From contig JAFPTC010000070.1 in assembly GCA_017400455.1 (NCBI GenBank), forward strand, positions 1 through 47,732: a stretch of 47,732 nucleotides of DNA, written 5' to 3'. Shown here one piece after another: positions 31,424 to 39,767 of the stretch. The position numbers and the translations under genes are program-made. Below the pieces are notes generated by a model. The model saw only the letters and a program-made list of their open reading frames with translations, was not told the origin of the DNA and did no database searches. The DNA comes from Prevotella sp. Its GTDB lineage: Bacteria; Bacteroidota; Bacteroidia; Bacteroidales; Bacteroidaceae. Each line of letters begins with the position of its first letter. The first letter of the stretch is position 1.

Positions 31424-32203
31424 ATGAGAAAAAGCACATTAATAGGAGTCTCTTTTGCCATTTCATGTTTGTCATTGACATCGGCAAAGGCTCAGAGCGA
31501 CGATTTCGGCATCTGGACAGAAACCAACATTGAGAAGAAGATAAACCAGCGACTGACGCTGGAAGGCGGATTGGAACTGCGTACCCGCGATGATGGCTTT
31601 GGCGAGCTGGACCGCTGGAGCGTGGGCGTAGGAGCAGATTATAAGTTGACCGACTGGCTGAAGGCTGGCGTGAGCTATTCACTGCTGGATGACCATAACC
31701 ACAAGGTGAATTCGAGTGGTAAGAAATATTCCGATTACTGGGGACTGCGCCATCGCCTGAATGCTACGCTGACCTTGTCTCACCAGTTTGGCGACCTTTC
31801 GGTGTCTTTACGCGAGCGTTGGCAATACACCTATCGGCCAGAGAAGACCGTTGACCGCTATTGGAACTATACGGATGAAGACGATGACGCCGTTTACGGT
31901 GAGCCAGTGGTGAAGAGCGGAGCCACCCAGACCCACACCTACAATGGAAAGGCAAAGAGCAAATGGCGTAATCGCCTTCAGCTGAAGTATAAGCTCACCA
32001 AGCAGTGGCGTCCTTACGTTAGCGCCGAAAGTACCGTTGGTGGCAGCGGCCTCGACAAGATTCGCTACGCTGCAGGAACGGAGTGGCGCGTCACTAAACA
32101 ACACGTGCTGGACCTTTACTATTTGTATCAGCACTCCTATAAGGATGACGATGACGAAGGTAACCGCCACGTATTGGGTATTGGATATACCTTTAAGTTT
32201 TAA
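31424..32203 (+). CDS. DUF2490 outer-membrane beta-barrel protein
   Basis: A 259-residue protein with a signal peptide (cleavage near TSAKAQ) followed by alternating strands rich in aromatic residues (FGIWTETNIEKKINQRLTLE, WSVGVGADYKLTDWLKAGVS, VLDLYYLYQHSYKD) and a C-terminal Phe (GIGYTFKF), as expected of a small outer-membrane barrel. DUF2490 has no known function. Being third in the operon with the VTC and DUF4956 genes raises the possibility of a chain from cytosol to outer membrane. A terminator follows at 32213. Confidence 0.83.
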   Translation: MRKSTLIGVSFAISCLSLTSAKAQSDDFGIWTETNIEKKINQRLTLEGGLELRTRDDGFGELDRWSVGVGADYKLTDWLKAGVSYSLLDDHNHKVNSSGKKYSDYWGLRHRLNATLTLSHQFGDLSVSLRERWQYTYRPEKTVDRYWNYTDEDDDAVYGEPVVKSGATQTHTYNGKAKSKWRNRLQLKYKLTKQWRPYVSAESTVGGSGLDKIRYAAGTEWRVTKQHVLDLYYLYQHSYKDDDDEGNRHVLGIGYTFKF

Positions 32204-32212
32204 AGATTGTTA

Positions 32213-32240
32213 AGCGTCAGAAAATATCTGGCGCTTTTTG
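32213..32240 (+). terminator. Intrinsic terminator after the DUF2490 gene
   Basis: AGCGTCAG (32213-32220) pairs with CTGGCGCT (32228-32235), one G-U pair, followed by TTTTG. The T-run merges into the -33 region of the tRNA promoter. Confidence 0.83.
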
Positions 32241-32271
32241 TTTGCATTTCAGAGAAAAGTTGTACCTTTGC
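32241..32271 (+). promoter_or_regulatory. Promoter of the tRNA-Asp pair
   Basis: TTTG (32241-32244; another at 32237-32240) and TACCTTTGC (32263-32271), spacer 18 or 22 bp, about 25 bp before the first tRNA. Confidence 0.75.
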
Positions 32272-32298
32272 ATCCGCAAATCAGCAAGGAGCCTACAT

Positions 32299-32372
32299 GG
32301 TGCGTTAGTTCAGTAGGTTAGAATGCCAGCCTGTCACGCTGGAGGTCACGAGTTCGAGCCTCGTACGCACCG
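32299..32372 (+). tRNA. tRNA-Asp (GTC), copy 1
   Basis: 74 nt folding as a cloverleaf: acceptor GGTGCGT/ACGCACC with discriminator G, anticodon stem CCAGC/GCTGG around loop CTGTCAC (anticodon GTC), T arm with GAGTTCGAGCC. CCA is not encoded. Identical to copy 2. Confidence 0.97.
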
Positions 32373-32418
32373 CTGAAAGCCCCTGATTGAAATGCAAAAA
32401 GAATAAGCGTTATTCTTT

Positions 32419-32492
32419 GGTGCGTTAGTTCAGTAGGTTAGAATGCCAGCCTGTCACGCTGGAGGTCACGAGTTCGAGCCTCGTACGCACCG
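32419..32492 (+). tRNA. tRNA-Asp (GTC), copy 2
   Basis: Identical 74-nt sequence starting exactly 120 bp after copy 1. The 46-bp spacer and downstream flank differ from those of copy 1, so only the tRNA itself is conserved. Both copies share one promoter (32241-32271) and one terminator (32508-32545). Confidence 0.97.
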
Positions 32493-32507
32493 CAAAACGT
32501 CAAATGG

Positions 32508-32545
32508 AAATCTCCAATCCTAAAATGGTTGGAGATTTTCTTTTT
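32508..32545 (+). terminator. Intrinsic terminator of the tRNA transcript
   Basis: AAATCTCCAA (32508-32517) pairs perfectly with TTGGAGATTT (32529-32538), followed by TCTTTTT. Confidence 0.87.
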
Positions 32546-32577
32546 ATCCTCTGGTGATTTGGGGTTATCAATATACG

Positions 32578-32640
32578 GCAAGCCCTTCACCCCATCGCCT
32601 TGCAACGTTATTCAAGGCGGAAGCGGGGTGAAGGGCTTGC
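32578..32640. repeat. Large two-tier inverted repeat
   Basis: A perfect 16-bp outer stem (32578-32593 with 32625-32640, core GCCCTTCACCCC) encloses a 7-bp inner stem CGCCTTG/CAAGGCG (32596-32602 with 32613-32619). No T-run follows on either strand, so it is not a standard intrinsic terminator. It lies 3' of uxaC and of the tRNA unit. Confidence 0.85.
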
Positions 32641-32665
32641 TGGTTGGGGAGGGGAGGGCAGCTAC

Positions 32666-34075
32666 TTAGTAGAACTTGAAGTAGCGGCGTGCGTTGTTAT
32701 AGCTGATGTCCTCTACCATCTGTCCCAGCAGTTGGCGATCATCGGGCAGGAGTCCCTTCTCCACGTCGTTGCCCAGCAGGTTGCAGAGAATGCGACGGAA
32801 GTACTCGTGGCGCGGATAGGAGAGGAAGGAGCGGCTGTCGGTGAGCATGCCCACGAAGCGGCTCAGCAAGCCCAGTACGGAGAGGGCGTTCATCTGGCGC
32901 ACCATGCCGTCCATCTGGTCGTTGAACCACCAGCCTGAGCCGAACTGTATCTTGCCTGGCTCAGAACCGTCCTGGAAATTGCCCAGCATGGTGGCTATTA
33001 CCTCGTTGGCGCAGGGGTTCAGGGTGTAGAGGATGGTGCGGGTGAGCTTGCCCTCGGCGTTGAGCTTGTTGAGGAACTTTGACATGGCGCGTGCCGTGTT
33101 GAATTCGCCAATAGAGTCGAAGCCGGTGTCGGGGCCCAGCTGGCGGTACATCAGCGAGTTGTTGTCGCGGATGGCTCCGTAGTGGAACTGCTGCGTCCAT
33201 CCGGCATCGGCGTCCATCTCGGCCATGACGGTGAGGAAGCAGTTCTTATACTGGCGCACTTCCATGGGGCTGAGCTGCTGTCCGCGCATGGCTTTCTCGA
33301 AGATGGTTTCGATTTGCGAGTCGGTGTATTCCTCGTCGTAGAATTCCTCGATGCCGTGGTCAGAGAGCTTACATCCCTGGGATGCGAAGAAGTCGTGGCG
33401 ACTCTTCAGAGCGTCCACCATGTCGGCAAACGTGCGAATGTTGACGTGGCTGACATAGCTAAGCTGGTTTACATAGTCGCTAAACTCGGGCTTCTCGATG
33501 TTCATGGCCTTGTCAGGACGCCATGCGGGAATCATGATGGGATCGTCCTTGGCTTTGTTGCGGGCATATTCGATGTGGTTGTGCAGATCGTCCACAGGAT
33601 CGTCGGTGGTGCATACGCACTCCACGTTGTAGCGCTTCATCAGTCCACGAGCCGAGTATTCGGGCAACTGCAGTTTCTCGTTACACTCGTCGAAGATTTC
33701 GCGGGCCGTCTTAGGCGAGAGCAGCTTCTCGATGCCGAAGGCAGTCTTCAGCTCCAGGTGGGTCCAGTGATAGAGGGGGTTGCGCAGGGTGTAGGGTACG
33801 GTCTCGGCCCACTTTTCAAATTTCTCCCAGTCCGTGGTGTCTTTGCCGGTGCAATAGCGCTCGTCCACGCCGTTGGTGCGCATGGCGCGCCACTTGTAGT
33901 GGTCGCCGCCGAGCCACAGTTCGGTAATGCTCTTGAAGCGATGGTCGTTGGCTACCATCTCGGGAATGAGGTGACAGTGATAGTCGATGATGGGCATCTT
34001 GGCCGCATGGTTGTGATACAGGTCCTGAGCCACTTCAGTTTCCAGGACAAAATTCTTGTCGTTGAATGCTTTCAT
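32666..34075 (-). CDS. uxaC: Uronate (glucuronate/galacturonate) isomerase
   Basis: Interconverts D-glucuronate and D-fructuronate, or D-galacturonate and D-tagaturonate; first step of hexuronate breakdown. 469 aa, normal length. The N-terminal IIDYHCHLIPEMV carries the HxH metal motif of the amidohydrolase fold; VCTTDDPVDDL, FRPDK-like WRPDKAMN and the late SFLSYPRHEYFRRILC are UxaC hallmarks. It stands alone: uxaB, uxuA and kdgK are not adjacent. With the GH105 enzyme it indicates use of plant pectin or similar uronate-rich glycans. Confidence 0.96.
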   Translation of the reverse strand: MKAFNDKNFVLETEVAQDLYHNHAAKMPIIDYHCHLIPEMVANDHRFKSITELWLGGDHYKWRAMRTNGVDERYCTGKDTTDWEKFEKWAETVPYTLRNPLYHWTHLELKTAFGIEKLLSPKTAREIFDECNEKLQLPEYSARGLMKRYNVECVCTTDDPVDDLHNHIEYARNKAKDDPIMIPAWRPDKAMNIEKPEFSDYVNQLSYVSHVNIRTFADMVDALKSRHDFFASQGCKLSDHGIEEFYDEEYTDSQIETIFEKAMRGQQLSPMEVRQYKNCFLTVMAEMDADAGWTQQFHYGAIRDNNSLMYRQLGPDTGFDSIGEFNTARAMSKFLNKLNAEGKLTRTILYTLNPCANEVIATMLGNFQDGSEPGKIQFGSGWWFNDQMDGMVRQMNALSVLGLLSRFVGMLTDSRSFLSYPRHEYFRRILCNLLGNDVEKGLLPDDRQLLGQMVEDISYNNARRYFKFY

Positions 34076-34114
34076 TGTTAGTTGATAAGTATTATTAGTT
34101 TATAAGTTTCGTAT

Positions 34115-34123
34115 GCAAAGTTA
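34115..34123 (-). promoter_or_regulatory. -7 promoter element of uxaC
   Basis: TAACTTTGC on the minus strand, about 39 bp before the ATG at 34075. The T-run of the upstream terminator (minus-strand TTTTG) abuts it. Confidence 0.6.
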
Positions 34124-34128
34124 CAAAA

Positions 34129-34166
34129 ACATCTGCGCATTCCACTGATTGCGCAGATGTTTTTTT
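34129..34166. terminator. Intrinsic terminator after the metalloprotease gene
   Basis: ACATCTGCGCA (34129-34139) pairs perfectly with TGCGCAGATGT (34150-34160). A T-run follows on both strands (TTTTTTG on plus, TTTTG on minus). It ends the minus-strand coaW-metalloprotease unit. Confidence 0.87.
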
Positions 34167-34199
34167 GTTTTTTTAAAGATAGGACGACCCGCGTGCGTG

Positions 34200-36662
34200 T
34201 CAGTGCACCGTGGTGCGCTTGTCGCGGATGAGCTTGGTTTGCTGTAACAGGTCGTGGCAATGGAGGGCCTCCAGGTCCGAGCGCTTGGCCTGCGTCTTCA
34301 GGTAGGCATCAATCTTGTCCAGGTGTTGCAACACGTAGAGCAGGGCGTCACTGCTGTCGATGAGCTGGGCAAAGGCCACGTTGGCAGCGGGGTTGAGCAG
34401 GCGGTCGAGCTGCAGGATGTAGGCTCGTTGCAGTTGTCGATGCTCCTTCTGCTGCCAAGCGCTGCCGCTGGCGGGTTGCCACACCAGGGCAAACAGGTCG
34501 TCGAGGTATTCGCCCACGTGATAGTCGCCCTGGTTGCACAAGGCGTTGAGCAGGTTCTGCGACAATAGGCGGTTCACGATGTTCTCCTGTCGGGCATTCT
34601 GCTGGGTCGTGGGGTTCACATTTACCTTATAGATGATGTTCTCGGGATAGAGCCACTCGGGGGCGGTGAAGATGTTGCGGCCGATATACTCCAGGGCCTC
34701 CTTCTGGCGAGCCCGGGGCGTGAAGTCGTGGGGCTGGCGGTCGGGCATGTTGTTGTTCTCGCGTCCGCCAATGTTTCTCAGCACGTGGCCCTGATAGCGG
34801 TTGAACTGGTCGACCACGGCGTTGTACATTTCCGTGAGGTCGCGATACTGGTCGTTGTCCTCATGGGTCCACGTCGGCAGGTTCTTCATCACGCGCTGCA
34901 GGTTCTTCAGTCCGTATTCCGAGGCCTTGACGCTGTTGTCTCCCAGGTCTTCCGTCTGTGCGCGGGGATCATCGCCGCGCCCCTCGCCGCCAAACCAAAG
35001 CCGCTGCTGGCCTCGGAGGACATTGGTGGTCTCGGTCATCATTTTCTTCTTCTCCTCATATTCGTCCTTGAACTCAGGTCGCCATTGATAGCCCCATTTG
35101 ATGGCCCACTTGTCATAGTCGTTGATGCGTGGGAAGAGGCCTTTGGAACCAATGTTGTCTTCAGGCTGTGCCACATAGTTGAAGCGGGCATAGTCCATGA
35201 TGGATGAGGTGTGACCATGCTGCTCCACCCACTTCTTGTCGCGCAGCTTTTCCACGGGCGTGGCAAACGAGGCGCCCATGTTGTGGCGCAGGCCCAGGGT
35301 GTGGCCCACCTCGTGTGACGAGACGAAGCGTATCAGCTCGCCCATCAGCTTGTCGTCGAACTTCATCTTCTGTGCCCGCTTGTCTAAGGGGCCGCATTGC
35401 ACCATGTACCACTTGGTGAGCAGGTTCATCACGTTGTGATACCAGCAGATGTGGGCCTCGATGATCTCGCCCGAACGGGGGTCGATGATGTGGGGGCCGT
35501 AGGCGTTCTCCGTCTCGCTGGGCAGATAGCGTATGGCCGAGTAGCGGGCGTCGTCGAGGCTGATGCTGCCGTCTTTGGGCAGCTCCTTGGCCACGATGGC
35601 GTTCTTGAAGCCGGCTGCCTCGAAGGCCACGTTCCAGTCGTTCACGCCCTGGATGAGATAAGGCACCCACTTCTTGGGTGTAGCGGGGTCAATGTAGTAA
35701 ACGATTTGCTTCACGGGCTCGGTCAGCTCGCCGCGCAGGTATTTTGCCTTATCCTTCGGCACCAGTCGATAGCGCGAGATGAACGACTCGTGCTGTGTCT
35801 TGTGCTGGTCGTCGCTGAACAGGGTGAAGCTGTTGACGAAATAGCCCACACGCTCGTCCCACAACCGCTTGCGCATGGGCTCCTGGGGCAGCAGCACCAT
35901 GCTGGTGTTGAAGGCCATGGTGAGCGAGCCGGTGCGAGCCGCCGGCGAATTGGTGCCACTGCTGCCATAGGTGCGCGTGGTGGCTATCTCGATATTGGTG
36001 GGGAATACCTTCAACGTGTCGATGAACGTGCGGTCGGCCTGCAGGCCGCCTATCTTCATGGCGTTCTTCCGCTCGCCGTCGATGGAGAAGAGACGACTGT
36101 CGCCCTTGAAGAGGCCGGTCACCTCGACGAGGCTGGCATCGCGCTCCTTGTTGCGGCCAATGACCTTGAAGGCCATCACCATGGGGTCGATGGTCGATTT
36201 CTCCAGCGTGCGCGTTATCTGGTCTTCGGGCTTGCTGAGGTGGCTCAGCACATACTGGCGAAGGAGCAACTGCGTGGTGTCGCGCTGCTCAAAGTAGACG
36301 GTGCAGTGGGTAATCTCTTCACCCGCAAACTGGCCCATCTGCTGGGGAACGGCGGTGAAGCGCGTCACGCAAAGCAACATGCGGCCCATCATGGAGTCGG
36401 GCACCTCGAAGTAGTATTTATCCTCGATGTGACGCACCCGGAACAGTCCGTCGGTGGTGACGCCACCCTTCTTCATCAGCTTCTCATACTCAGTCTCTTT
36501 CTTCTCTGGCTTGGCTTTCTTTGCAGCCACGCTGTCGGTCTTCACGGTGTCGTTCTTCAACGTGTCGGTTGGAATGGAGTCTCGTTGAAGCAACAAGGTG
36601 TTGCGTCCCTGCATGCCCGAGACGGAGAGGCATAGCAACGCAGCAAGTAGGACTTTCTTCAT
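34200..36662 (-). CDS. Secreted zinc-dependent metalloprotease (DUF5117/DUF5118 type)
   Basis: An 820-residue protein with a signal peptide (about 19 residues) and a Lys/Asp/Thr-rich linker. The N-terminal half (about 60-320) corresponds to the DUF5118/DUF5117 regions typical of Bacteroidetes; the metzincin-type zinc site HEVGHTLGLRH (His450, His454, His460) with Glu451 as base is followed by a Met-turn SSIMDY. The C-terminal ~250 residues are a helical region (DUF4953-like). Substrate unknown; it probably acts in the periplasm or outside the cell. Its ATG overlaps the stop of the pantothenate kinase gene by 4 bp, although the two functions look unrelated. Confidence 0.9.
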   Translation of the reverse strand: MKKVLLAALLCLSVSGMQGRNTLLLQRDSIPTDTLKNDTVKTDSVAAKKAKPEKKETEYEKLMKKGGVTTDGLFRVRHIEDKYYFEVPDSMMGRMLLCVTRFTAVPQQMGQFAGEEITHCTVYFEQRDTTQLLLRQYVLSHLSKPEDQITRTLEKSTIDPMVMAFKVIGRNKERDASLVEVTGLFKGDSRLFSIDGERKNAMKIGGLQADRTFIDTLKVFPTNIEIATTRTYGSSGTNSPAARTGSLTMAFNTSMVLLPQEPMRKRLWDERVGYFVNSFTLFSDDQHKTQHESFISRYRLVPKDKAKYLRGELTEPVKQIVYYIDPATPKKWVPYLIQGVNDWNVAFEAAGFKNAIVAKELPKDGSISLDDARYSAIRYLPSETENAYGPHIIDPRSGEIIEAHICWYHNVMNLLTKWYMVQCGPLDKRAQKMKFDDKLMGELIRFVSSHEVGHTLGLRHNMGASFATPVEKLRDKKWVEQHGHTSSIMDYARFNYVAQPEDNIGSKGLFPRINDYDKWAIKWGYQWRPEFKDEYEEKKKMMTETTNVLRGQQRLWFGGEGRGDDPRAQTEDLGDNSVKASEYGLKNLQRVMKNLPTWTHEDNDQYRDLTEMYNAVVDQFNRYQGHVLRNIGGRENNNMPDRQPHDFTPRARQKEALEYIGRNIFTAPEWLYPENIIYKVNVNPTTQQNARQENIVNRLLSQNLLNALCNQGDYHVGEYLDDLFALVWQPASGSAWQQKEHRQLQRAYILQLDRLLNPAANVAFAQLIDSSDALLYVLQHLDKIDAYLKTQAKRSDLEALHCHDLLQQTKLIRDKRTTVH

Positions 36663-37498
36663 TGTTTTTCAGTGTCTTTTTGTTTGTGATAGGCCAGGGC
36701 AGCGCCGATGGCAGTGCCAAACTGGGAATACTTGGGAATGTGGAAATGCACGTCGTAGAGCTTTTCCAGGGAGGGGAACACCTCCTTGCACTGTGGCAGC
36801 AGCGAGAGGTTGCCAATGAGCACCATATCGCTGCACCCCGTGCCCTGGGCGGCCAATACCGAGGCCGAGCCAATGGTTTGGAGCACCAGCCCGATGATGC
36901 CGGCAGCAATGTCTTCGCGGGCAGCGTCGTTCTTGGCGCGGGCGAAGATGCTGGCTGTAGCCTCCATGGGCAGTCCTGGCAGCGGCTGGGCCGAGATGTC
37001 GCCAATGAGCAGGTTGATGTTCTTGATGTCGCCCTGCATGGCCAAGGCCGACACCTGCTTAATGTCGCTGGTGTTCAGCATGATGCGCGACAGTCCTTGA
37101 AGCGTTCCTCCGCCTATGCCTATGCCGCCAATGTGCTTGATGTCGTCGCCATTGCACATGACGAAACTGGTGCCCGTTCCCATCGACACCACGATGGCGT
37201 GGTCGATGTGGCTCTCGTAGCGGGCACCCAATGCGTCGGCTATGAACTCGTCGCAGCGGCTGGTGGCCACGCCGTAGACGTCGCCCTTCACGTAGGCAGC
37301 ACCCACGCCGGTCAGCATGACGTGCTCCACTTCTTCCAGTTGGATGTTGTTGTCGTGAAGATACTTGCCGAAGGCTCCGTAGAGCGAGGTGATGGGGTCG
37401 GCAGCACTGATGCGGATGGGGGCCGACGGCTTGCCGCCGCGCAGTCCCACAATCTTCGTGGTTGAAATGCCCACGTCTATTCCAATGATAATTCCCAT
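36659..37498 (-). CDS. coaW: Type II pantothenate kinase
   Basis: First step of CoA synthesis: ATP-dependent phosphorylation of pantothenate. The actin-like ATPase fold is seen in IGIDVGISTTKIVGL (phosphate 1 loop), the HVMLTGVGAAYV strand, VVSMGTGTSFV (phosphate 2) and IGIGGGTLQGL. About 279 aa. Type II enzymes are mostly known from eukaryotes and staphylococci and resist CoA feedback to varying degrees; many Bacteroidetes carry them or type III. I use the ATG at 37498 (MGIIIGIDVG) because the upstream ATG at 37522 would add eight unrelated residues. Confidence 0.88.
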   Translation of the reverse strand: MGIIIGIDVGISTTKIVGLRGGKPSAPIRISAADPITSLYGAFGKYLHDNNIQLEEVEHVMLTGVGAAYVKGDVYGVATSRCDEFIADALGARYESHIDHAIVVSMGTGTSFVMCNGDDIKHIGGIGIGGGTLQGLSRIMLNTSDIKQVSALAMQGDIKNINLLIGDISAQPLPGLPMEATASIFARAKNDAAREDIAAGIIGLVLQTIGSASVLAAQGTGCSDMVLIGNLSLLPQCKEVFPSLEKLYDVHFHIPKYSQFGTAIGAALAYHKQKDTEKQ

Positions 37499-37565
37499 TG
37501 TGTTAGTTTGGTTGTATGACAAGGAGAAACCCTCCTTGGCAGTTAGGTTTTATTTCTATGACGGC

Positions 37566-37574
37566 GCAAAGTTA
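37566..37574 (-). promoter_or_regulatory. -7 promoter element of the coaW-metalloprotease unit
   Basis: TAACTTTGC on the minus strand, about 67 bp before the ATG at 37498; no TTTG at -33. Confidence 0.5.
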
Positions 37575-37651
37575 GCAATTTATTTTAAGATTATCGAATC
37601 TTTCCGCCTTTTTCTTGTCTATTGTCCAAAAAGTTGTGGGTCTGTTGGCGG

Positions 37652-37693
37652 AAATGAATATTTATGCGTTTTGAAATGCATAAATATTCATTT
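37652..37693. repeat. AT-rich inverted repeat upstream of coaW
   Basis: Arms 37652-37667 and 37678-37693 are perfectly complementary over 16 bp with a 10-nt loop. Each arm contains a TGAATATTTATGC-type sequence, and a related TGAATAAATATTCA palindrome occurs at 37805-37818. The pattern TGAAT-N4-ATTCA resembles an ArgR box (inference). Together with repeat cluster D it fills the 338-bp gap between serB and coaW. Confidence 0.75.
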
Positions 37694-37715
37694 TTCGGCG
37701 TCCGTAGGCCACGTT

Positions 37716-37764
37716 TTCACGGGAGGCCTTCCCAGAAAAAAATCTCACGTGAGATTTTTTCACG
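37716..37764. repeat. 43-bp palindromic repeat, cluster D (single unit)
   Basis: One TCTCACGTGAGA core (37743-37754) with the usual GGGAGGCCTTCCC half and T-run, preceded and followed by CACG. It is flanked on both sides by the related AT-rich elements ending TTTTCGG (near 37690 and 37818). Confidence 0.88.
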
Positions 37765-37836
37765 CGGCGTTGACTTTTTTTCAAAACTCGGCCCCCCATA
37801 AAAATGAATAAATATTCAGTTTTCGGAACGGGCTTC

Positions 37837-39078
37837 CTACATCTTTCCCTGTTCGCCTAAATAAGAGTCCTTGAAGCCGAGGAAATAGAGTACGCCGTCG
37901 AGCCCGATGGTGTTGATGCTCTGCTTGGCGTTGGCCACCACACGGGGCTTGGCATGGAAGGCGATGCCCAGTCCGGCCTGGCTGATCATGGGCAGGTCGT
38001 TGGCGCCGTCGCCCACGGCAATGGTCTGGGCCAGGTTCACCTTCTCCACCTGGGCAATGAGCTTCAGCAGTTCGGCCTTGCGGTGGCCGTCCACAATTTC
38101 GCCCACGTAGTGGCCGGTCAGTTTGCCGTTCTCGTCCACCTCCAGCTCGTTGGCATAGACATAGTCAATGCCATAGCGGCGCTGAAGGTATTCGCCAAAG
38201 TAGGTGAAGCCGCCGCTGAGGATGGCAATCTTGTAGCCGCAGCGCTTCAGAATGGTCATCAGTCGGTCGGTGCCCTCGGTGATGGGCAGGTGCTCGGCAA
38301 TGTCCTGCATCACGCTCACGTCGAGTCCCTTCAGCAGGCTCACTCGGCGGGTGAAGCTTTCCTTGAAGTCAATCTCGCCGCGCATGGCACTTTCGGTGAT
38401 GGCGCGCACCTGGGCCCCAACGCCAGCCCGCTCGGCCAGCTCGTCGATGCACTCGGTCTGGATGAGCGTGGAGTCCATGTCGAAGCAGATGAGCCGGCGC
38501 ATGCGGCGGAACATGTCGTCCTTCTGGAACGAGAAGTCGATTTCCATCTCTGACGAGAGCTTCAGGAACTGGCGCTGCATTTCCTGGCGGTCGTTGGGTT
38601 CACCACGAAGCGAGAACTCTATGCAGGCACGTACGTGCTTGGCAGGGTTCTTGATGCTTTTGCGTCCCGTCATGCGGCGAATGGCGTCGATGTTCAGCCC
38701 CTGGTCGGCAATGACGCGGGTGGCCGCCTCAATCTGGCGGGCCTCCAGCTCGCGACCCATCACCATCAGGATGTAGCGGTTCTTTCCCTGATGGCCCACC
38801 CAGTCTTCATACTCGTCGTCACTGATGGGCGAGAAACCAATGTTCACCCCCAGCTCGGTGGCCTTGAAGAGCAGTTCCTTCATCACCTGGCCGGAGTGGG
38901 TCTCGTCCATGCGGATGAGAATGCCTAACGAGAGGGTGGAGTGGATGTCGGCCTGGCCGATGTCGAGAATCTGGGCGTCGTAGCGGGCCAGGATTCCCAT
39001 GACGGAAGCTGTCAGGCCAGGACGATCCTGGCCTGTGATGCGCACTAAAATTTGTTCTTCGTGAATGTTGTCTTCCAT
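37837..39078 (-). CDS. serB: Phosphoserine phosphatase with two ACT domains
   Basis: Last step of serine synthesis. Two N-terminal ACT domains (about 8-85 and 100-175; ITGQDRPGLTASVMGILARYD) precede a HAD phosphatase domain with nucleophile Asp200 in CFDMDSTLIQTECID, LSGGFTYF as motif II and VGDGANDLPM as motif IV. 413 aa. The ACT pair probably senses serine. It lies 14 bp after trmD, at the end of an rpoD-trmD-serB run, while serC is at the start of this window. Confidence 0.96.
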   Translation of the reverse strand: MEDNIHEEQILVRITGQDRPGLTASVMGILARYDAQILDIGQADIHSTLSLGILIRMDETHSGQVMKELLFKATELGVNIGFSPISDDEYEDWVGHQGKNRYILMVMGRELEARQIEAATRVIADQGLNIDAIRRMTGRKSIKNPAKHVRACIEFSLRGEPNDRQEMQRQFLKLSSEMEIDFSFQKDDMFRRMRRLICFDMDSTLIQTECIDELAERAGVGAQVRAITESAMRGEIDFKESFTRRVSLLKGLDVSVMQDIAEHLPITEGTDRLMTILKRCGYKIAILSGGFTYFGEYLQRRYGIDYVYANELEVDENGKLTGHYVGEIVDGHRKAELLKLIAQVEKVNLAQTIAVGDGANDLPMISQAGLGIAFHAKPRVVANAKQSINTIGLDGVLYFLGFKDSYLGEQGKM

Positions 39079-39092
39079 GCTGCGAAAAAAAA

Positions 39093-39767
39093 CTATTTCA
39101 ACAAGTCGGGACGCAGACGGCGGGTGCGTTCCATGGCCTGCTCCAGCTCCCAGTTGCGAATCTTGGCCTCGTTGCCGCTGAGCAGGATGTCGGGCACCTT
39201 CCAGCCTTTGTAGTCGGCGGGGCGCGTGTAGATGGGGGCTGCCAGCAGGTCGTCCTGGAAGCAGTCGGAGAGGGCGCTCTGCTCGTCGCCAATCACGCCG
39301 GGCACCACGCGCACAATGGCATCGGCCATGATGGCAGCAGCCAGCTCGCCGCCAGTGAGCACATAGTCGCCTATGCTGATCTCGCGGGTGATGAGATGGT
39401 CGCGCACGCGCTGGTCAATACCTTTATAATGGCCGCAAAGAATAATAATATTGCCCAACAGCGACAGTTCGTTGGCCACATGCTGGTTGAACTGTTCGCC
39501 ATCGGGCGATGTGAAGATGACTTCGTCGTAGTCGCGCTCGGCTTTAAGGGCTGAAATGCAGCGGTCGATGGGTTCGCACTGCATGACCATGCCTGCCGAA
39601 CCGCCGTATGGATAATCATCTACGCGACGCCACTTGTCTAAAGTGTAGTCGCGTAGATTGTGTAGCCGTATCTCTGCCAGACCTTTTTTCTCTGCACGGG
39701 CCAGGATGCTTTCGTGCACGAAGCCTTCAATCATCTCGGGCAGGACGGTGATGATGTCGATTCTCAT
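39093..39767 (-). CDS. trmD: tRNA (guanine-37-N1)-methyltransferase
   Basis: SPOUT-family enzyme that methylates G37 next to the anticodon and prevents frameshifting. 224 aa with the trefoil-knot SAM site: [26 protein letters not shown] and [14 protein letters not shown] are classical TrmD motifs. It is not with rpsP-rimM-rplS as in many bacteria; instead its ATG directly abuts the stop codon of the primary sigma factor gene, with no gap. Confidence 0.96.
   Translation of the reverse strand: MRIDIITVLPEMIEGFVHESILARAEKKGLAEIRLHNLRDYTLDKWRRVDDYPYGGSAGMVMQCEPIDRCISALKAERDYDEVIFTSPDGEQFNQHVANELSLLGNIIILCGHYKGIDQRVRDHLITREISIGDYVLTGGELAAAIMADAIVRVVPGVIGDEQSALSDCFQDDLLAAPIYTRPADYKGWKVPDILLSGNEAKIRNWELEQAMERTRRLRPDLLK

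Noticed and set aside
32299-32492. Integrated mobile element between the two tRNA-Asp copies
   Set aside because: Only 46 bp separate them and no integrase or partial tRNA att site is present in the window.
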